From NCBI GenBank assembly GCA_963969395.1, contig OZ017799.1, positions 16,680,501-16,744,500 of the forward strand: a stretch of DNA of 64,000 nucleotides, in the 5' to 3' direction. The stretch is from Pseudoscleropodium purum (taxonomy: Eukaryota > Streptophyta > Bryopsida > Hypnales > Brachytheciaceae). Both the position numbers and the translations under genes were made by a program. This document shows, one piece after another, positions 24,545-37,492 of the stretch. Position 1 is the stretch's first letter, and each line of letters begins with the position of its first letter. The notes under the pieces were generated by a model. The model was given only the letters and a program-made list of their open reading frames with translations, was not told the origin of the DNA and did no database searches.

Positions 24545-27500
24545 CATTTAATGCCTACATCGTAATTACATTCTTAATACATTCTAAGGTGGTGCTTTTA
24601 TAACTTCCTATAGCAGGATTCATCAGTAAGCTTCAATTCAACAATTTTCAAACAGTTTCCAGCTCACATGAGAAGCAAACCCTAAAGATTGTTATCGTGC
24701 ACTTCCAGTAATTAGAGCTGCAATACAATGCCAAAGCCAATTAGAATACAAAAATTGGCTTACTACGCACAGAGTTATTCAATTTCCAACAAGCTGTCAC
24801 GCACAAATGAACAAGAAAGTCCATTCAAAAAGCAAATAATCTTGACTCCAGGTCTAAAATTGTTTGAAATTGCAAACCACATTGCAATCCAAATCCGGAG
24901 TGAAACACATGATGACATCATTCAGCATCTAGTTTCAAAGATTTTTAAATACCTGGCATTCAAATTCAAAGAAACTAGAATCTGACTTGGGTCTCAGGAA
25001 GTCTTATTTGATGAAGTTCCGCTTCAACCTAGATGATCAGATTTCTGAAGAATACAACCTTAATCAGGTGCAGTAGCAATCCATTTTAATCCATAAATAT
25101 TTGTTGCTGGAATGGTCCTACACTGCCTAAGATACTCTCTCACATATGGTGCCATTCACCTCAACCGTACTACCTCACTAGCAGCCAAGGAACACTAAAG
25201 AGCAGTTCTCACTAGTGTAGACTTGTAGACAGTGCACTAATTAACCTTTTTTGCACTTCCTGGCCTATCCTGACCTACAGTTTAGGAAATGTTCGAATTT
25301 TGGGTTCTTGTTTGATATCTATTGTGATTGAGTTGAACTACAAAATTAGGGGCACAGTGTTGGAGAATTTTTAGGAGGAAGAAAAAAAGAATGTGTTGAA
25401 ATGAACAATCCCAGTCCGGGGGAACATGCATTTGGTGTATTTTAGTTGATACAGGGCATCGTACCAAGACTTCTACATGAAAGGACGGTGGGGTGGTTAC
25501 GTATTTCCACCACGTTATATGGAACTGGCCTAGCCGGTGGTCTAAAAGTTGGGATACTTCTGTTGGTTGTAGGACAACGGAGACTTTTTCTTGGATCATG
25601 GAGCAACTGCTTAGACTTCAACTGGTTGGCAAAGAAGATGATAGAGTTTATCATTTGTTGTTGAAGCAAGGGGATCAATAAGGAATTGGCAGTTGCGCCT
25701 GCTAGGAAATTGTGATGTTGTAGGGACAGGGATTTTAGAGTAATTTGCAGGCAGTTTGTATTAGGATGAGATGAAGCTAAGTATATGTAGAGCAAGTTGT
25801 AGTCTTCATCATGGTGCACATCACTGATTTCCACATTATTATGCACCATTGCTATTCTAGGGGTTCTAGATTTATTCATGGCGGGTTTGAATCCAAAGAT
25901 TGTTGAAGTGCGACATAACCTTGTAGGCAAGGGCATTCAAGAATGTTGGTTTCGGCAGCATGGTGTATTGGAATCAAGGTTCTGGACTCCGGAAGGTTGT
26001 GCAACTCTCCGGTTTTTGAAATGGTTCCTAGAATCCTGATTGGCCCACCCTACCAATTACACGGAGCGTCTTTTGTGTACCACCCTAAACCTGACCAGTT
26101 GAACCTCCCAATATGTGACCGGGGGACTGGATGAGCATTGCAGTCCCTGCACACCAAACACGGCTTACCATGCACGGCACCCTTACAATCTTGTAGTTAA
26201 AGTGACCTGGCCAAGTATCCTACACTCCATCTGGCGAACTTATTACTACTTTCACTGTTTCACTATTTGAAATACTGAAATTATACCACAAATGACCTTA
26301 GTACCTTGATAGCTCCGAAGGTTGTCAAAATTTTAGGCCTTCACCCACTTGAAAGGAACTTATGACCCAATGTATTCATTTGTTGGATCTGTATACTGCA
26401 CATATCTTCCCTACCAACCTACATTAGGGATTAACTTACCTCTTGTTCTCCCCAAATAGGATTGCATGTACACAATTACACATGCTTGATCAACTAGCTC
26501 CATCAATTACAGTCAGAAAACAAGATGCAACATGCATGGACGTGAGTCATGGCCAATTTACAAGAAGTTTTACTTTCAGTATGTACACATGATCCAATTT
26601 GCAGTGGTAAAAGCTTCTTCAACATGCTTCAGTTCACTCAATCCCACTCTCAAAGCCTTGGGCACAGTCAAATCCACAATCACGTCATCCATGGTATTCG
26701 CAACAGTAACCCTAGAACGCCCACGGAGCCATTTCATGGCCTCCGGATCATTTCAAGTGGTCACAAGAAGACCTCAACACTAGATTCTTCATCCATTCTT
26801 TTTTTAATGACCTTATATGATGAGTTACAAAGAGTGCCCAATAGAGTTTTAGGTCTATTTGATGTTTATTTCCATATAATTGAGAAGTAATGAAAAAAAA
26901 CGGATGGCAAAATTTGCCATTTCAGTGTATTTTGGAAAATTGAGTAAAAATCTGAAATTTCTCCTTGAAAATGACTTTTTTTGAGTTTGAGTCCAACTAA
27001 TGAAATGAAGGTCTTCTACTCTAGTTTCTACTCCAATTCGAATTTTGAAAAAATTCGTAAAATTGAAAATTTTATTGTAATTTGAACTTCAATTGTATTT
27101 TTAATGAGAATTAAATGAGAATTATATAATGACACGGAAACTAAATTTACACCATGATGTTTTTCACTGTAATGTACACTATACATATGGTGAAATTTTC
27201 AGATTTTTTGAGATAATTTTTTATTTGATTTGATTTTTTCTTCACTTTTTCTTCAAAAATTTGCATAAAAAAAGATTCTCAAAAAAATTTAAAATTTTCA
27301 TAAAGTATAGGAAACATGTAGCTCCATCTCTAAAAAATAAAAATAAAAATTTTCATACACATCTACTACAAAGTGGCAACAAACTAAGTGAGGACAATGC
27401 CGTGTGAAACCAGTGGCCATAGGCCTAGGCGTTTCAAGTTTAACAACCTTGTAATGAAGACACTAAACAATGAGGTGGCTATTGATTCTATGATTTTAGA

Positions 27501-27904
27501 AAATGAATGTACACCACCACTACTATGATTTTGTCCGTGATGGACTTGCTCCAATTGGACTTGGAATGGGGTAGTTTACTTTAATTCCATACCATCAATT
27601 ACTGTGCAGATTTTGTGAAAGCAAAGTTCTCAATGATGAATGCAGAGGAGTACATCACTTGTGCAAGTTGCACCCTAACATGAATTTCATTGAATTTGCA
27701 ATTTTCTCACAAACCAAAAACTGTGACATGTATCTTCACAATTGTCTAATTCCAGACCACAAACTAGGACATGTATAGAATTTGGTTTTAGGCCAATTCG
27801 TTGTTTCTGCCTTCCATTTGTTGGATGGGTCTCCTTCCTTGCCTTCTCCATGGCTTTGGATTGTGGTTTTAAGGCAACCGCAATCTGTTAAGTGCTATCA
27901 TCTT
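24545..27904. other. Unassigned spacer between E2 and composite element
   Basis: No intact gene. Several weak frames near 25440-26130 lie on both strands and are broken by stops; they suggest old decayed sequence but match no family I know. The last eight bases, 27897-27904 (ATCATCTT), are the left target duplication of the composite element. Confidence 0.45.
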
Positions 27905-28036
27905 CAGGGTTGACGAATCTCTACGTCCGCCCTAAAATAGCATCCGTTTTCCGAATGTCCGGACGCTAGCGGACGCAACGTCCCTCCTGCCGTCGGAAGG
28001 CGGAGGCGCGGGGCTGGGCGGCCGGACGGGGCGGCT
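27905..28036. repeat. Right-type terminus and GC block of composite
   Basis: CAGGGTTGACGAATCTC followed by GTCC/CGGACG motifs, closely similar to E2 at 14804-14936. Confidence 0.8.
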
Positions 28037-28386
28037 TAGAAAACCCGTTTTGGGTTTTTTGTTTTGATTGTTTTCACCAATGAGAGATTGAGAGTGAAGT
28101 CATTTGGATTTGGATTTTTCTTATATTGTAATTGCGATTCAATAGAGTTGTATATCACTATTTATGTGAAAGCTCAAATATGAAATATAATTCTAATTTC
28201 TTTTGTTGAATTTCATTTTGATTTAGAAAACAAAATTACTTTAAAATCCAGCGAGATGTATATCATCAATAAACAAACAATTTTATAATAAAATTATTGA
28301 AGAAACCATTGTCATTTGTCAACATGAGCTCCATATATCATAAGTAACTAAACAATCAAACACCTAAATTCACATCTCCACAATTC

Positions 28387-29634
28387 CTATAGACGCCAAT
28401 CCACATCTCTTCTAACCTCAGCCCCACTACTCTCTCCTACAGCTCTCCGTTCAAAATCTTCATTATCGGAGTCATCTTCATTGTCGGAGTCATCTTCATT
28501 GTTGGAATCAAGTATCGTTGTCTCCTTCAAGTCTTCTCTCAAAGTAGGTTTACTCCCTTCTTTCGAATTTAATTTTTCTTTTTTTACTTTGACAAAACGA
28601 TTAAAGGCTTTTTGAATAGGAACCTTTCTTTTCTTTCTATTTGATAAAGTAGCAACATTTTCATTAAGAGGGGTCCTATTCTTTACTGGAGAGATAGCAA
28701 AAGGTTGCATTTCTCTTTTCGCTTTCACCTTACTCGATTCTTGAACCATCAATCTCGATGTAGGGTCGATATATCCATAAACGGTTATCTCCACTTTGGT
28801 TTTCTTTTGAAGTAATAGAGTGCCATTTGTTGATTTGATGGGTTCTTACGCCATTCCTTTTCCTCAAATGCGAGCACGCAAAGATGCCAATGGCATCCGA
28901 TCACTATCCGTATCACTTAGGCTTGTAGGTGATGACGCTACTTTCCGTAGATTATCGCCTGTAGAAATTTCTTTGGAAATGTTGATTAGGCGTTTTCCAT
29001 ATCCAAAGCTTTGAGAATCATCCAATTGTGTGCTAACAGACTTCAACGGTATTAGTAGAAGAGCACTAGATCTCGGTACTTCAAAAATTGACTTCATTGG
29101 CTCCTTTCCTTTATCACTTTTCACAATTGTCGAATTTGTGACTACCATCCCAAGTGAATCATTATTTTTTTGTACCGCAATATTTGGTTCCCCCTCATCA
29201 CCACTATTGTTGTCCACATCTTTTGGAACGTCTACCTCCATGACCGCATTTTCTCTTTTGTCGTTTCTTTGCACTACATTTAATGCCACAGATGGAGATT
29301 GAAAAATTAGAACTTCTTCATTTCTTCCATCATCACCAATAGCATTCTCATTGATTTTCACCTCTTTGACAATAGCGTTTGCCTTTTCCGATAGAATGTT
29401 TTCACTATTCAAGTATCCCATTCCATTGCAATATGCAGCTAAAGAAGGTAGATTCTCCTGTACCCCTACATTGTCCTCATCTTCACAAAAGATATATGCA
29501 TCGTTTGCATTGTCGGGAATAACATCCTTGCGGTTTAGATGATAATCATGCATATCAATCACCAAATTGGGAAAAATCTTGCATAACGTCTTCATCTCCC
29601 CATGCTGACGTACGATTGAAGTCATCTCCGCCAT
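28387..29634 (-). pseudogene. Second frame (ORF2) of transposase module, composite copy
   Basis: Same product as the E1/E2 ORF2 with about a dozen substitutions near its start and end, and the same two internal stops (between 28794 and 28864). It ends DVDWRL. That a diverged copy keeps the frame supports former coding function. Confidence 0.6.
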
Positions 29635-29824
29635 CTACAACTGAAAGGGCCCTTTCCAAATCATCGTCATCATCATCGTCTTCTAACGTCGGCCTATTTG
29701 AATCCTCTGATTCCATCGGATCCACATTATCATTATACCATTTTTTTTCATCTTTTACCTTTGATGCGTTTAATACTTTGGAATTGCTATACATGTACAC
29801 CAAATTCTCTACTCTCTCCGGCTT
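29555..29824 (-). pseudogene. Truncated hAT transposase C-terminus, composite copy
   Basis: The last 85 or so codons of the transposase frame, up to GDEDVMQDFSQFGD and stop. It reads CAA where E1 and E2 have TAA, so this is the less mutated version. The frame is cut at 29824 by the E3 terminus, after a CTCTCCGGCTT sequence that in E1/E2 continues into the hATC region. The upstream part of the gene is missing from the window. Confidence 0.85.
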
Positions 29825-29992
29825 CAGGGTTGACACGACGTCCGGATGCGGACGCTGTGTCCATAGTGTCCGCTGACATTCGCGGTCCGACGGACGCAAC
29901 GTCCACCGGGACCGCCCCGTCCGCCCCACCCGTCCGCCCAGACGGCCCTATTTCCCCCGACCGCCCTACCCAAACTGCCCCGCGGTCACTCC
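29825..29992. repeat. E3 left terminus and GC block
   Basis: CAGGGTTGACACGACGTCCGG followed by GC motifs. It differs noticeably from the composite end at 44660-44862 although the adjoining 3.2 kb is nearly identical, which suggests homogenisation of the inner sequence. Confidence 0.8.
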
Positions 29993-30383
29993 CTTAATTT
30001 TTAAACAATTAAATGTTAAATGAAGTGCAATGGTTTGCGATTTGTCATTAAAACAATGTCTCTTATAAGTTGAAAGATTATAAAGTTTGACCATGAGTCC
30101 ATGATAGTCTTGAAACTATGAAAAAATTTCAATTCATTTTTAGTAGGCAAACTAAAAAAGTTTGTGATTTCAAATATATATATATACTATTTAAAAAATC
30201 GAGATCAACACAAATACAAACATAATCAATATGGGCAAAATATATTGAATTTAATATAGAATACCATACATTGTGCACATTCGGCTAATTGCACATATAA
30301 TTTTTTTCATTCCAACTCTATATTTCTAAACTAATTTTTAATGCCTATATAACCTATTCAACTACTACTTCTGCACTACCAAT
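29993..30383. other. 3' noncoding region of E3 kinase-like gene
   Basis: AT-rich. Includes an extra segment of about 60 bp (from about 30010) shared only with the composite arm (44580-44650), a marker of the E3 subfamily. Confidence 0.6.
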
Positions 30384-31877
30384 CTAATATAAATGGCGGA
30401 AATGTTCATCTGGCATCGGCCAACGATATGTATTAGAAAATCGCGTAATCACATGGGCCAAACTAGTATTTTCATCGTCAATCTTCGAAGAAATGCGCTT
30501 CAAGTAAGTATAAAACACTTTTGCAAAGTCATGAAAGGCAAATTGTGTCGCACTAGGTGTTTTAAGTAGCACGTTGAAATACGCCTCTGACATGTTGTTT
30601 CCATTCTTCCGCCGAGCAATTTTTCGAATGGCATACTTTTCCGACTTACGTGAATACATCGGAATAACTTCCACATCTGCACCTGCTTTATGCAAATATG
30701 CAATACGTGCATCCACCCACCATTTCCTTTGCAAAGTTTATTTCATCTCATCTGCTGATGTGAATGTGTACAAAGACTTCATTGGCTGAGAAGCTAAGGT
30801 GGTCATGCCCCAATCGCAAACTCCAATGTACACACGTGACTTATCCTTTGGAAAATGCAACAAGATGTTGTTCGGAGAAAGATCATTGTGCAAATGTCCA
30901 GCAAGATGCAGTGCATACATTATATAAATAAACGCCCATGTCAACTCCGTGCGCTTCTTCTGATATTGTCCTAAATGGTGAGCTTTTACAACCTCCTCTT
31001 CGGTTGGATTTGTATACATCAAACGGATTTGAATGTTGTTTGGATAGTCCTTATCCATATTCAACATTTGTCGAAGAGTTCCACCATTCCACCAATACGC
31101 ATAACCTTCACACGTCGTTCCGTACACCGCAGCAAACCGTATCACACCCGCGTGTAGAATTCGAACAGCCATTGATTCGTTTTGATGTTTTAACTTTGCA
31201 AAATCCGGTCGAGTTTGGTGGTGAATGGATTTCTTTGCTGCAAACTTCCAATAAGGAAGTATTCCTGAACATCCTTCAATACGAACCTTTCGAATCGTTG
31301 CATATTCACTTCTCATTGTTCTATCATCAACAGCAATCACGCGTGCTGTATCTAGAAGTGCTATGAGGTGCCGTTTGGTCCTTTCCGCTTCAGCAACTCC
31401 ATCATTGCTTTTCCACCAACCAATTGAACCAACTCGATTGTGCTTTTTGGCGAATGGAGCACATCGCCCTCTAAACAAGTTCACTTTCAGAATCACTTCT
31501 TCAAACTCGGCGTCATTGGGTTGATATTCCTTGCCATATTTAACCAAAATGACTTTGGAATTCCACAAAGCGTCATGAACCTTGTTCTCCAAACATTTGG
31601 TGAAGTACGTTTTATGCATTTTGTCATGCCACTTCGCCACATTCAATGCATCCAACAACATCTGTGTCATGTCTACCTTGAATTTAGACACGCACTCCTC
31701 TTGATATTTGATGTATTTATTGTCTAAAGACAATGTTGTTTCCGATTCATAAAATTAAACGATGCGCTCGATTATGAATTTCTTGCATTCTTCCGAAGGA
31801 CTTTGGCGAGCTACCTCCAAGTTTGTTGGTCCCTCTCCATGTTTTAGCTTCGCAACCTTCTTCTTCCCGTTCGGCAT
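30384..31877 (-). pseudogene. Kinase-like protein, E3 copy (two in-frame stops)
   Basis: Reads from the ATG at 31877 with stops at 31755-31757 and 30738-30740, the same positions as in E2. The open segments encode the same residues as E2, including HNDLSPNNIL and the DWG motif. It lies next to the left terminus as in E1, with a GC block upstream at 32071-32242. The position is invariant in all four copies, so the kinase arm behaves as a fixed module of the element family. Confidence 0.8.
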
Positions 31878-32070
31878 CATGACAAATGAAATTGATATAG
31901 ATCAAATTTTTTAGTTTGAAATTGAATTCATGCGCAAGTGTCCAAAAAATTGGCAACAAAGGGCCCCAATAAACCACTCTTGCCTTGCCTCGGAAAGGAG
32001 CCAATGGAGGATGAACCACCAAGCTCTCCACTCCACCTTGGATTCACAAGGGGCAAAGCAAAAGTGACAA

Positions 32071-32242
32071 TGCGGACGGCCCGTCCGCCCATCTTATAAG
32101 GCACAGACGGCCCCAAACCGTCCGCCCGATCAGACGGGCCGGGGGTGGCGGACGCATCGGCCGTCGGCCTCCCCGAAACCCTCGAGTCCCATCCGCCCGA
32201 TTGGACGGGCACGGGCGGACAAATCAAGCGTCCGCCGGATCC
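32071..32242. repeat. GC block upstream of E3 kinase-like gene
   Basis: Short version of block A with GCGGACGG/CCGTCCGCCC motifs, shared with 42415-42590 in inverted orientation. It ends abruptly at GGATCC-like sequence, where the gene X module starts. Confidence 0.75.
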
Positions 32243-32839
32243 GATTTATTTTTCATATTTGAAAATAGAATCTAAAGAAGAACCACTAATTGTCTAATTT
32301 GGGCATTTCTTCATACCAATAAGAAATCATTTTAGTTTTTAGCAATCGTTGAATGAAAAATAAAAAAATTTCAAATATTCAAATAATTCAATCTTTCATA
32401 AATTAATTAGAAATACATTTATATCATTTACGAGTTTCTAAATGTAATAAACACACAACAATAATTTCAAAATACACACCATGCTAGTACATATTTATCC
32501 TCGAATGCTAAATTCAAAAATAGACATAATATGGCTCTTACAAAATTACATTTCTTCTTCATATTTTTATTATTTATCAAAGTCGCTTATAGCCTTATAC
32601 ATCAATGCTATTATAAAATAATACAATGATGTCTTCAACAATATGCTTGCCTACATACATACTTGGTGTACACTATTACACAACATTTTTTGAAAAAGTG
32701 AACAAAATTATTATTCAAAATTGTTCTATTCATTTAAAATTTTGTACTACTTCTACCAATCTAGTGCTGTATACTTGTCGTGAGAATAAAAATGAGAAAA
32801 TCGAGCAAATACATGCTCACTATATATTTGCATGTTTTT
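32243..32839. other. 3' noncoding region of gene X
   Basis: AT-rich sequence between the kinase promoter block and the gene X stop codon. Nearly identical in inverted form at 41813-42414. No coding frame supported. Confidence 0.6.
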
Positions 32840-34102
32840 TTATTCGGAATCTAAATCGGACTCAAATTGTTGACCGCTGCCTCTTCTTTGTATTCCAATG
32901 AACAGACCACCTCCGTAGTTTCCGTGATATCCACTCGGTGCACCTCCTTGTCCATAATTTGAACTTCCAAAAGTGAGAGGAGGAACCGAAGTAGTAGGCT
33001 CTGATCCTCTTTCATTTGAAGCCCCGTAATAAGAGGCTCCATGATGCCCGTATGAATCACTTCTAGTTGATCCCGGATAGTATTGGGTGCTTCCGTGAAG
33101 AAAGCAACTATATTGTGGGGTTACATGGCTTCCTTCACTACCTTCGGAGCCCACTAGAGTGGGCGTCGTATAATATGAACCAGATTCAGTAGACCTACCA
33201 TAGTGCGTGTTGCCATAGCTACCTGTCCCACCTAGAGAGTCAATTTCAGGGGGAGTGCCATAACGAGAACCAACTGCATTTGAACCACCATAATGCGTGG
33301 ATCCATAGCTCCCTCTTCCACCTTCATATCTATTTTGAGAATTGTAACTAGAGTATGAACCACCTCTTCCATGTTCAGATTCTCGCGTTCTATGTTCATG
33401 TCCGTAGGATCCACCATGCCTATCTTGTCGTCCACGATCTTGAAGGCTTCTGCGTGTTGCCTCTTGCATTTGTTGTTCGAATTCAATTCGTTCTCGTTCT
33501 TCTACCCACTCGTGTCTAACTCCAAATGTGACAGGCGCTTGCATATCATCGTCATCATCGTCATCTGTCCACGCATCTTCAACATCTCGTACAACAACTG
33601 AAGGTTGTTGTACATAACCTCGATTGGACCACTCTGGCATGCAATCGCTTGCACCCCTCCACTGTGTATCTATAACGGCATCCATGCGCGTATAGTTCTC
33701 TACATTGCGACCTGTAGCAGTACGTCAGTCCACGTCCTTGTGGAGTACAATCTCTGCTCAAACCATTGCCATAACATTATAATTCATTATATTTGGTTTG
33801 GCGCTTTTAATGCCAAGAACTCGATGCACTTGTGTGTATCGTTGTTTGAAGTGCTCACTTTCGCACGTAGACATTTGTCCTTCCCAACGTGGCGCTTGGT
33901 GCTCTACACGTTCACGTAGCCAAAGTTTTTGAATGTGAGTCATTTTTACATACTTCTTGTACATTGAGCAATCCCACACTCTTGTTGGTTCTTCTTCCCA
34001 TCTCGATTCACCCACGCACAATGGATCGGCCCAAGCATCCCAATCGAACAATTGGAATCTTTCCTTTCGACTACTTTTTTTGGGTGTTCTATCTTTCGGC
34101 AT
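32840..34102 (-). pseudogene. Gene X: YVKM-domain protein with Gly/Ser/Tyr-rich tail
   Basis: About 420 codons from the ATG at 34102, with stops at 33758-33760 and 33725-33727. Residues 1-20 are basic. Residues about 43-125 form a domain also present in gene Y (YVKMTHIQKLW, then EHFKQRYTQVHRVL, then IMNYNVMAMV). The second stop aligns with Trp in gene Y, so it is a TGG-to-TGA change. A stretch of seven Asp follows (near 33560), then a charged helix, then about 180 residues dominated by Gly, Ser, Tyr and His with repeated GSYG(N/S)THYG units, a prion-like low-complexity composition. It ends in an acidic tail. No known family recognised; DNA or RNA binding is only a guess. Confidence 0.65.
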
Positions 34103-34339
34103 GATGAAGCTGAAGCAAAGAGAATGAAACAATTAGAAAGCTTAAGAACCAAAATTTTGATTTAATTAATTAATTAAAATTTTACAAGCATGAACTTTGT
34201 GAAAATTTGTAACAATGCCACAACAATCGTTCACTCAAAGCGGAAGGGGCACGTAGAGCTTCCAATGCACTAGTCCGCCCACTCCAAAAGAGAACGATTG
34301 TTCGGAATGAGCCGTCTGCCTCCCCATATATATATGTGA

Positions 34340-34565
34340 ACGCCCCGAGGCGGACGTCCAGATCATGCGGACCACATCAGTCCGTGTGTCAATCTGACGG
34401 CCGTACCGGGGTGGACGGGGCGGTCGGGGCAGACGCCGAATCGAGCAGACGCGGGATTGGGCGGACTGGGCGGACGGAGGACGAGTGGACGGATATCGCG
34501 GCGGACGGGTATCGGGGCGAACGAGGCGGATAAGGCGGATGCCGGATCGGGCAGACAGGGCGGAC
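34340..34565. repeat. GC block upstream of gene X
   Basis: GGGGCGGTCGG/GGGCGGACGG motifs about 240 bp upstream of the gene X ATG, at the junction with the AT cassette. Takes the place of block A in E1. Confidence 0.75.
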
Positions 34566-35042
34566 GGCTCATCTTAAACCCTAAACCTAATGAAGGAAAT
34601 TGTTCTTTTTTCAAAATCTCACGGTAGAGATGTTTAACCCGTAAAGTTCTTTTCACTAAAAACACTTCAAAACTGCCAATAGTAGTGCAAATATCAAGTC
34701 TTAGAAGAAAAATACTTTGGGGCATATGTAACCGTAGGATCTTGTAGTAAATTAGTTGGAAAAGATGTGGAAAAAATTTTAGACAAATCCACCATTTGGA
34801 TTGTAAGATATTAGATATTGAATGTTTCATTTAAGGGGGCTACTCAATTATGTTTATTAATGAACAATTGGTAGGCTAACAAACCTAACTTAGCATGTAT
34901 TTTAATATTTGTTGCAATTGTTTTAGGAATATTATAACATAACACTATTATAATATTCTTATAAATGATATAATACTAAATCATTTCAAAATCAACAACA
35001 TTCGAACACAATCTGTCAATCTTGTCTTTTATACTCCTTTAA

Positions 35043-35081
<39 letters not shown>

Positions 35082-36995
35082 CATAAAATATATTAGATAA
35101 ATCAACATGAACAAATCAATGATTATATATTTCATAAATCTATTCTTCATCAATCAAATAAGAGTGCATGTGCAAATATAAACAAAGATGGTTTCTCCAT
35201 TTGTTGCCAAAAAATAGATAAACAAATAGAGAAAGATATGAAGTGAATGTTACTTAAAGAATTGAAAAGAAAGAAATTGAAGTACTCAATTGCATTTTAT
35301 TAAATTGGAAAATTGCATGTGGATGACATGAATTAATCTTCATAGATGCTAAATTTATATGAGTTGCATTTCAACATTTATGATTTATGCAATTGATTGA
35401 ATTGAAAGCTCTTGTAATTACATTTTCAAATTTTTGATTCAATCATTAAAATTTGCAAGAGTGATTTATGATAGATTTATAACTTTAAATGTGAAAGCAT
35501 TCAATGCCTTTATGCGTTTGTTCATCAATATATTAATTTTAGATAAATAATATATATTTTTTATAACATATGCATAAACCATTACATTAAAAAAAAAAAA
35601 AAACTAAGAGCCAAGCCAAATAGGCTGGTCAAATGAAGAGAACAAGATAATAAGAGCCCTACGAGACAAAAAACAAAGGAAAAAAAAGAAAATATCAAAA
35701 GGATTCAAAGGAAGAAACAAGATGCATTCTTACAAGACCGTAGAATACATAATGATTTCAAAATCCAAACACAAATATATTTTCTATTTCAATGAGGGTC
35801 AGAAATGAACTACCTTGCTTTCAAAGATTGTATAATGTACATGTTATACAAAACGAACATATAACAGAAAGAGTAGAAGACATCGTTTATCATGATTGAA
35901 AATTGAAATGATTTTTTTTTTCTATGTAGAATATTTTATGAAATGTAACAATGTATTTAATTATCATAATAATTGGTAGAAATCTTTGTGCAATACATAG
36001 AAACATTTCATTCATGTGGAATTTTTTCATTTATTTAGGATTAAAATGGAAGTATTCTACTCTACAAAGTACAAACCCAAAAACAATACCATATACCTAA
36101 GTTCAAAAGTTTGCAATTGTTTCGTGAATTCATTTTGAAAACTCAAACAAAGAAATATTTTATAATCAATATCTTGTTCATTTGAATCATTTCAAAAATC
36201 GAATTCCGAATTCAATTCCTATTTATAATAGAAATTATATTTGTCAATTTTTTAGATCTTTAAACAATGAACCCTCTTTTTTAAAATTAATATTTAAAAA
36301 CATCTTAAATAAGAATATTGGAATTACCCTTCAAAATAAATATAGCACATGTATAATGTATTCTACTCCACCAACTCAAGTAACGAATTTTTCTATGTTT
36401 TTAAGAAAAAATATAGCCATACATGATTTGTAAGTTAAAACATTGATTCTTTTTCTTTGTTTTCAAATCTAATCAAAATTTCGTTAAAAAATATGAAAGA
36501 TTCGATGTTCATTTGAAGATCGTGATGCACTTTTAATGAGAAATCACAACCTTTCATTAAATATCATGAGGTTGAAATCCATTAAACTATTATTCTAATT
36601 ATGTATTGGGGCCTTTTTTTAAAATTTCATTTGCTTACAATGAAAATGGAATTGATTATTTTTGCAAAACATTTGATTTCCTAATGAACTTTAAAAAAAT
36701 CCCCACCATCTTCAGATCTTCTCAAAACCTATTTAGAGGAATAATATCAGTAAATAATTCAAACATATTCAACTTAACCACATTCCCTTCATTCGTAAAA
36801 CAATTTAGGGGAGAAAAGAAAAGGTTTAGAATAATTAGGGTATAAGGTTTAGGGTTTACATTTAAGAAAAAAAGAAAATGACAAACCAATTACATTGATC
36901 CTCATTTAGCAGTGATTATTAGGCTGTTTTATTTTTGAAATGTTATCGCTCTTTTTGAATAATAATGGCCTCATAGGATGCACCAATTGACAACT
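34566..36995. other. AT-rich central cassette of E3
   Basis: Colinear with E1 3895-6289, including the R-end fragment (34600-34835), a longer TA microsatellite (35046-35079) and the telomere-like remnant (36821-36858). No gene. Confidence 0.75.
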
Positions 36996-37280
36996 GGGCG
37001 GACGCCGTCGGCGGTCAGTGTTTAAGTGGGGCGGTCGACGTGTCCAAAGCACGGACAGCGTCGGAAGGCGAATAGTGCGGATAGTCCGGGCGGACGTGCC
37101 GGTCGGACAGGCGGTCGGACGGGGCGGTCGGTCAGGGCGGTCGGATGGGTCGGACGGACGGGGCGACAGGCGGACAACGCGTCCGGTGCCGAAGCGGACG
37201 TCGTCGGTCTGCATGGCGGATGCGAGGTTCGGGGCCGCTTTGCGCGGTCTGGGGCAGGTCCGGCGGCGGACGGCTATAAG
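36996..37280. repeat. GC block upstream of gene Y
   Basis: GGGCGGACG and GGTCGGACG motifs. Its left edge (GTCGGCGGTCAGTGTTTAAG) is the same as block B of E1 and E2. The homologous promoter block therefore drives gene Y here and transposase there; the promoter role is inferred. Confidence 0.75.
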
Positions 37281-37492
37281 GGTGGAGTGACTTTCATTTC
37301 TTCTCACTTCAATTCTCCTTCGGTGCCAAGTTGGATGTGCTACTATTGCTTTATGCGCTAGTTGCTCCTACAGGGTGGAGAGTTGGGGTCCTCTATCTTG
37401 TATTACTGTGTTGCGGTTGATGCCATCACTTTTGACTATCACGTGAGATTTTTTTATTCACTTCAATTGGTTATTGAATCCAATTGACAATC

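Larger units (their letters stand above)
29993..33222. repeat. Inverted-repeat arm 1 of composite
   Basis: Covers the kinase-like gene, its GC block and the 3' two-fifths of gene X. Nearly identical in reverse to 41424-44659. The loop between the arms is about 8.2 kb. Confidence 0.85.

Noticed and set aside
25282..25936. Minus-strand and plus-strand frames in the spacer at 25282-26134
   Set aside because: They overlap each other on both strands, contain no recognised motif, and are bounded by frequent stops.
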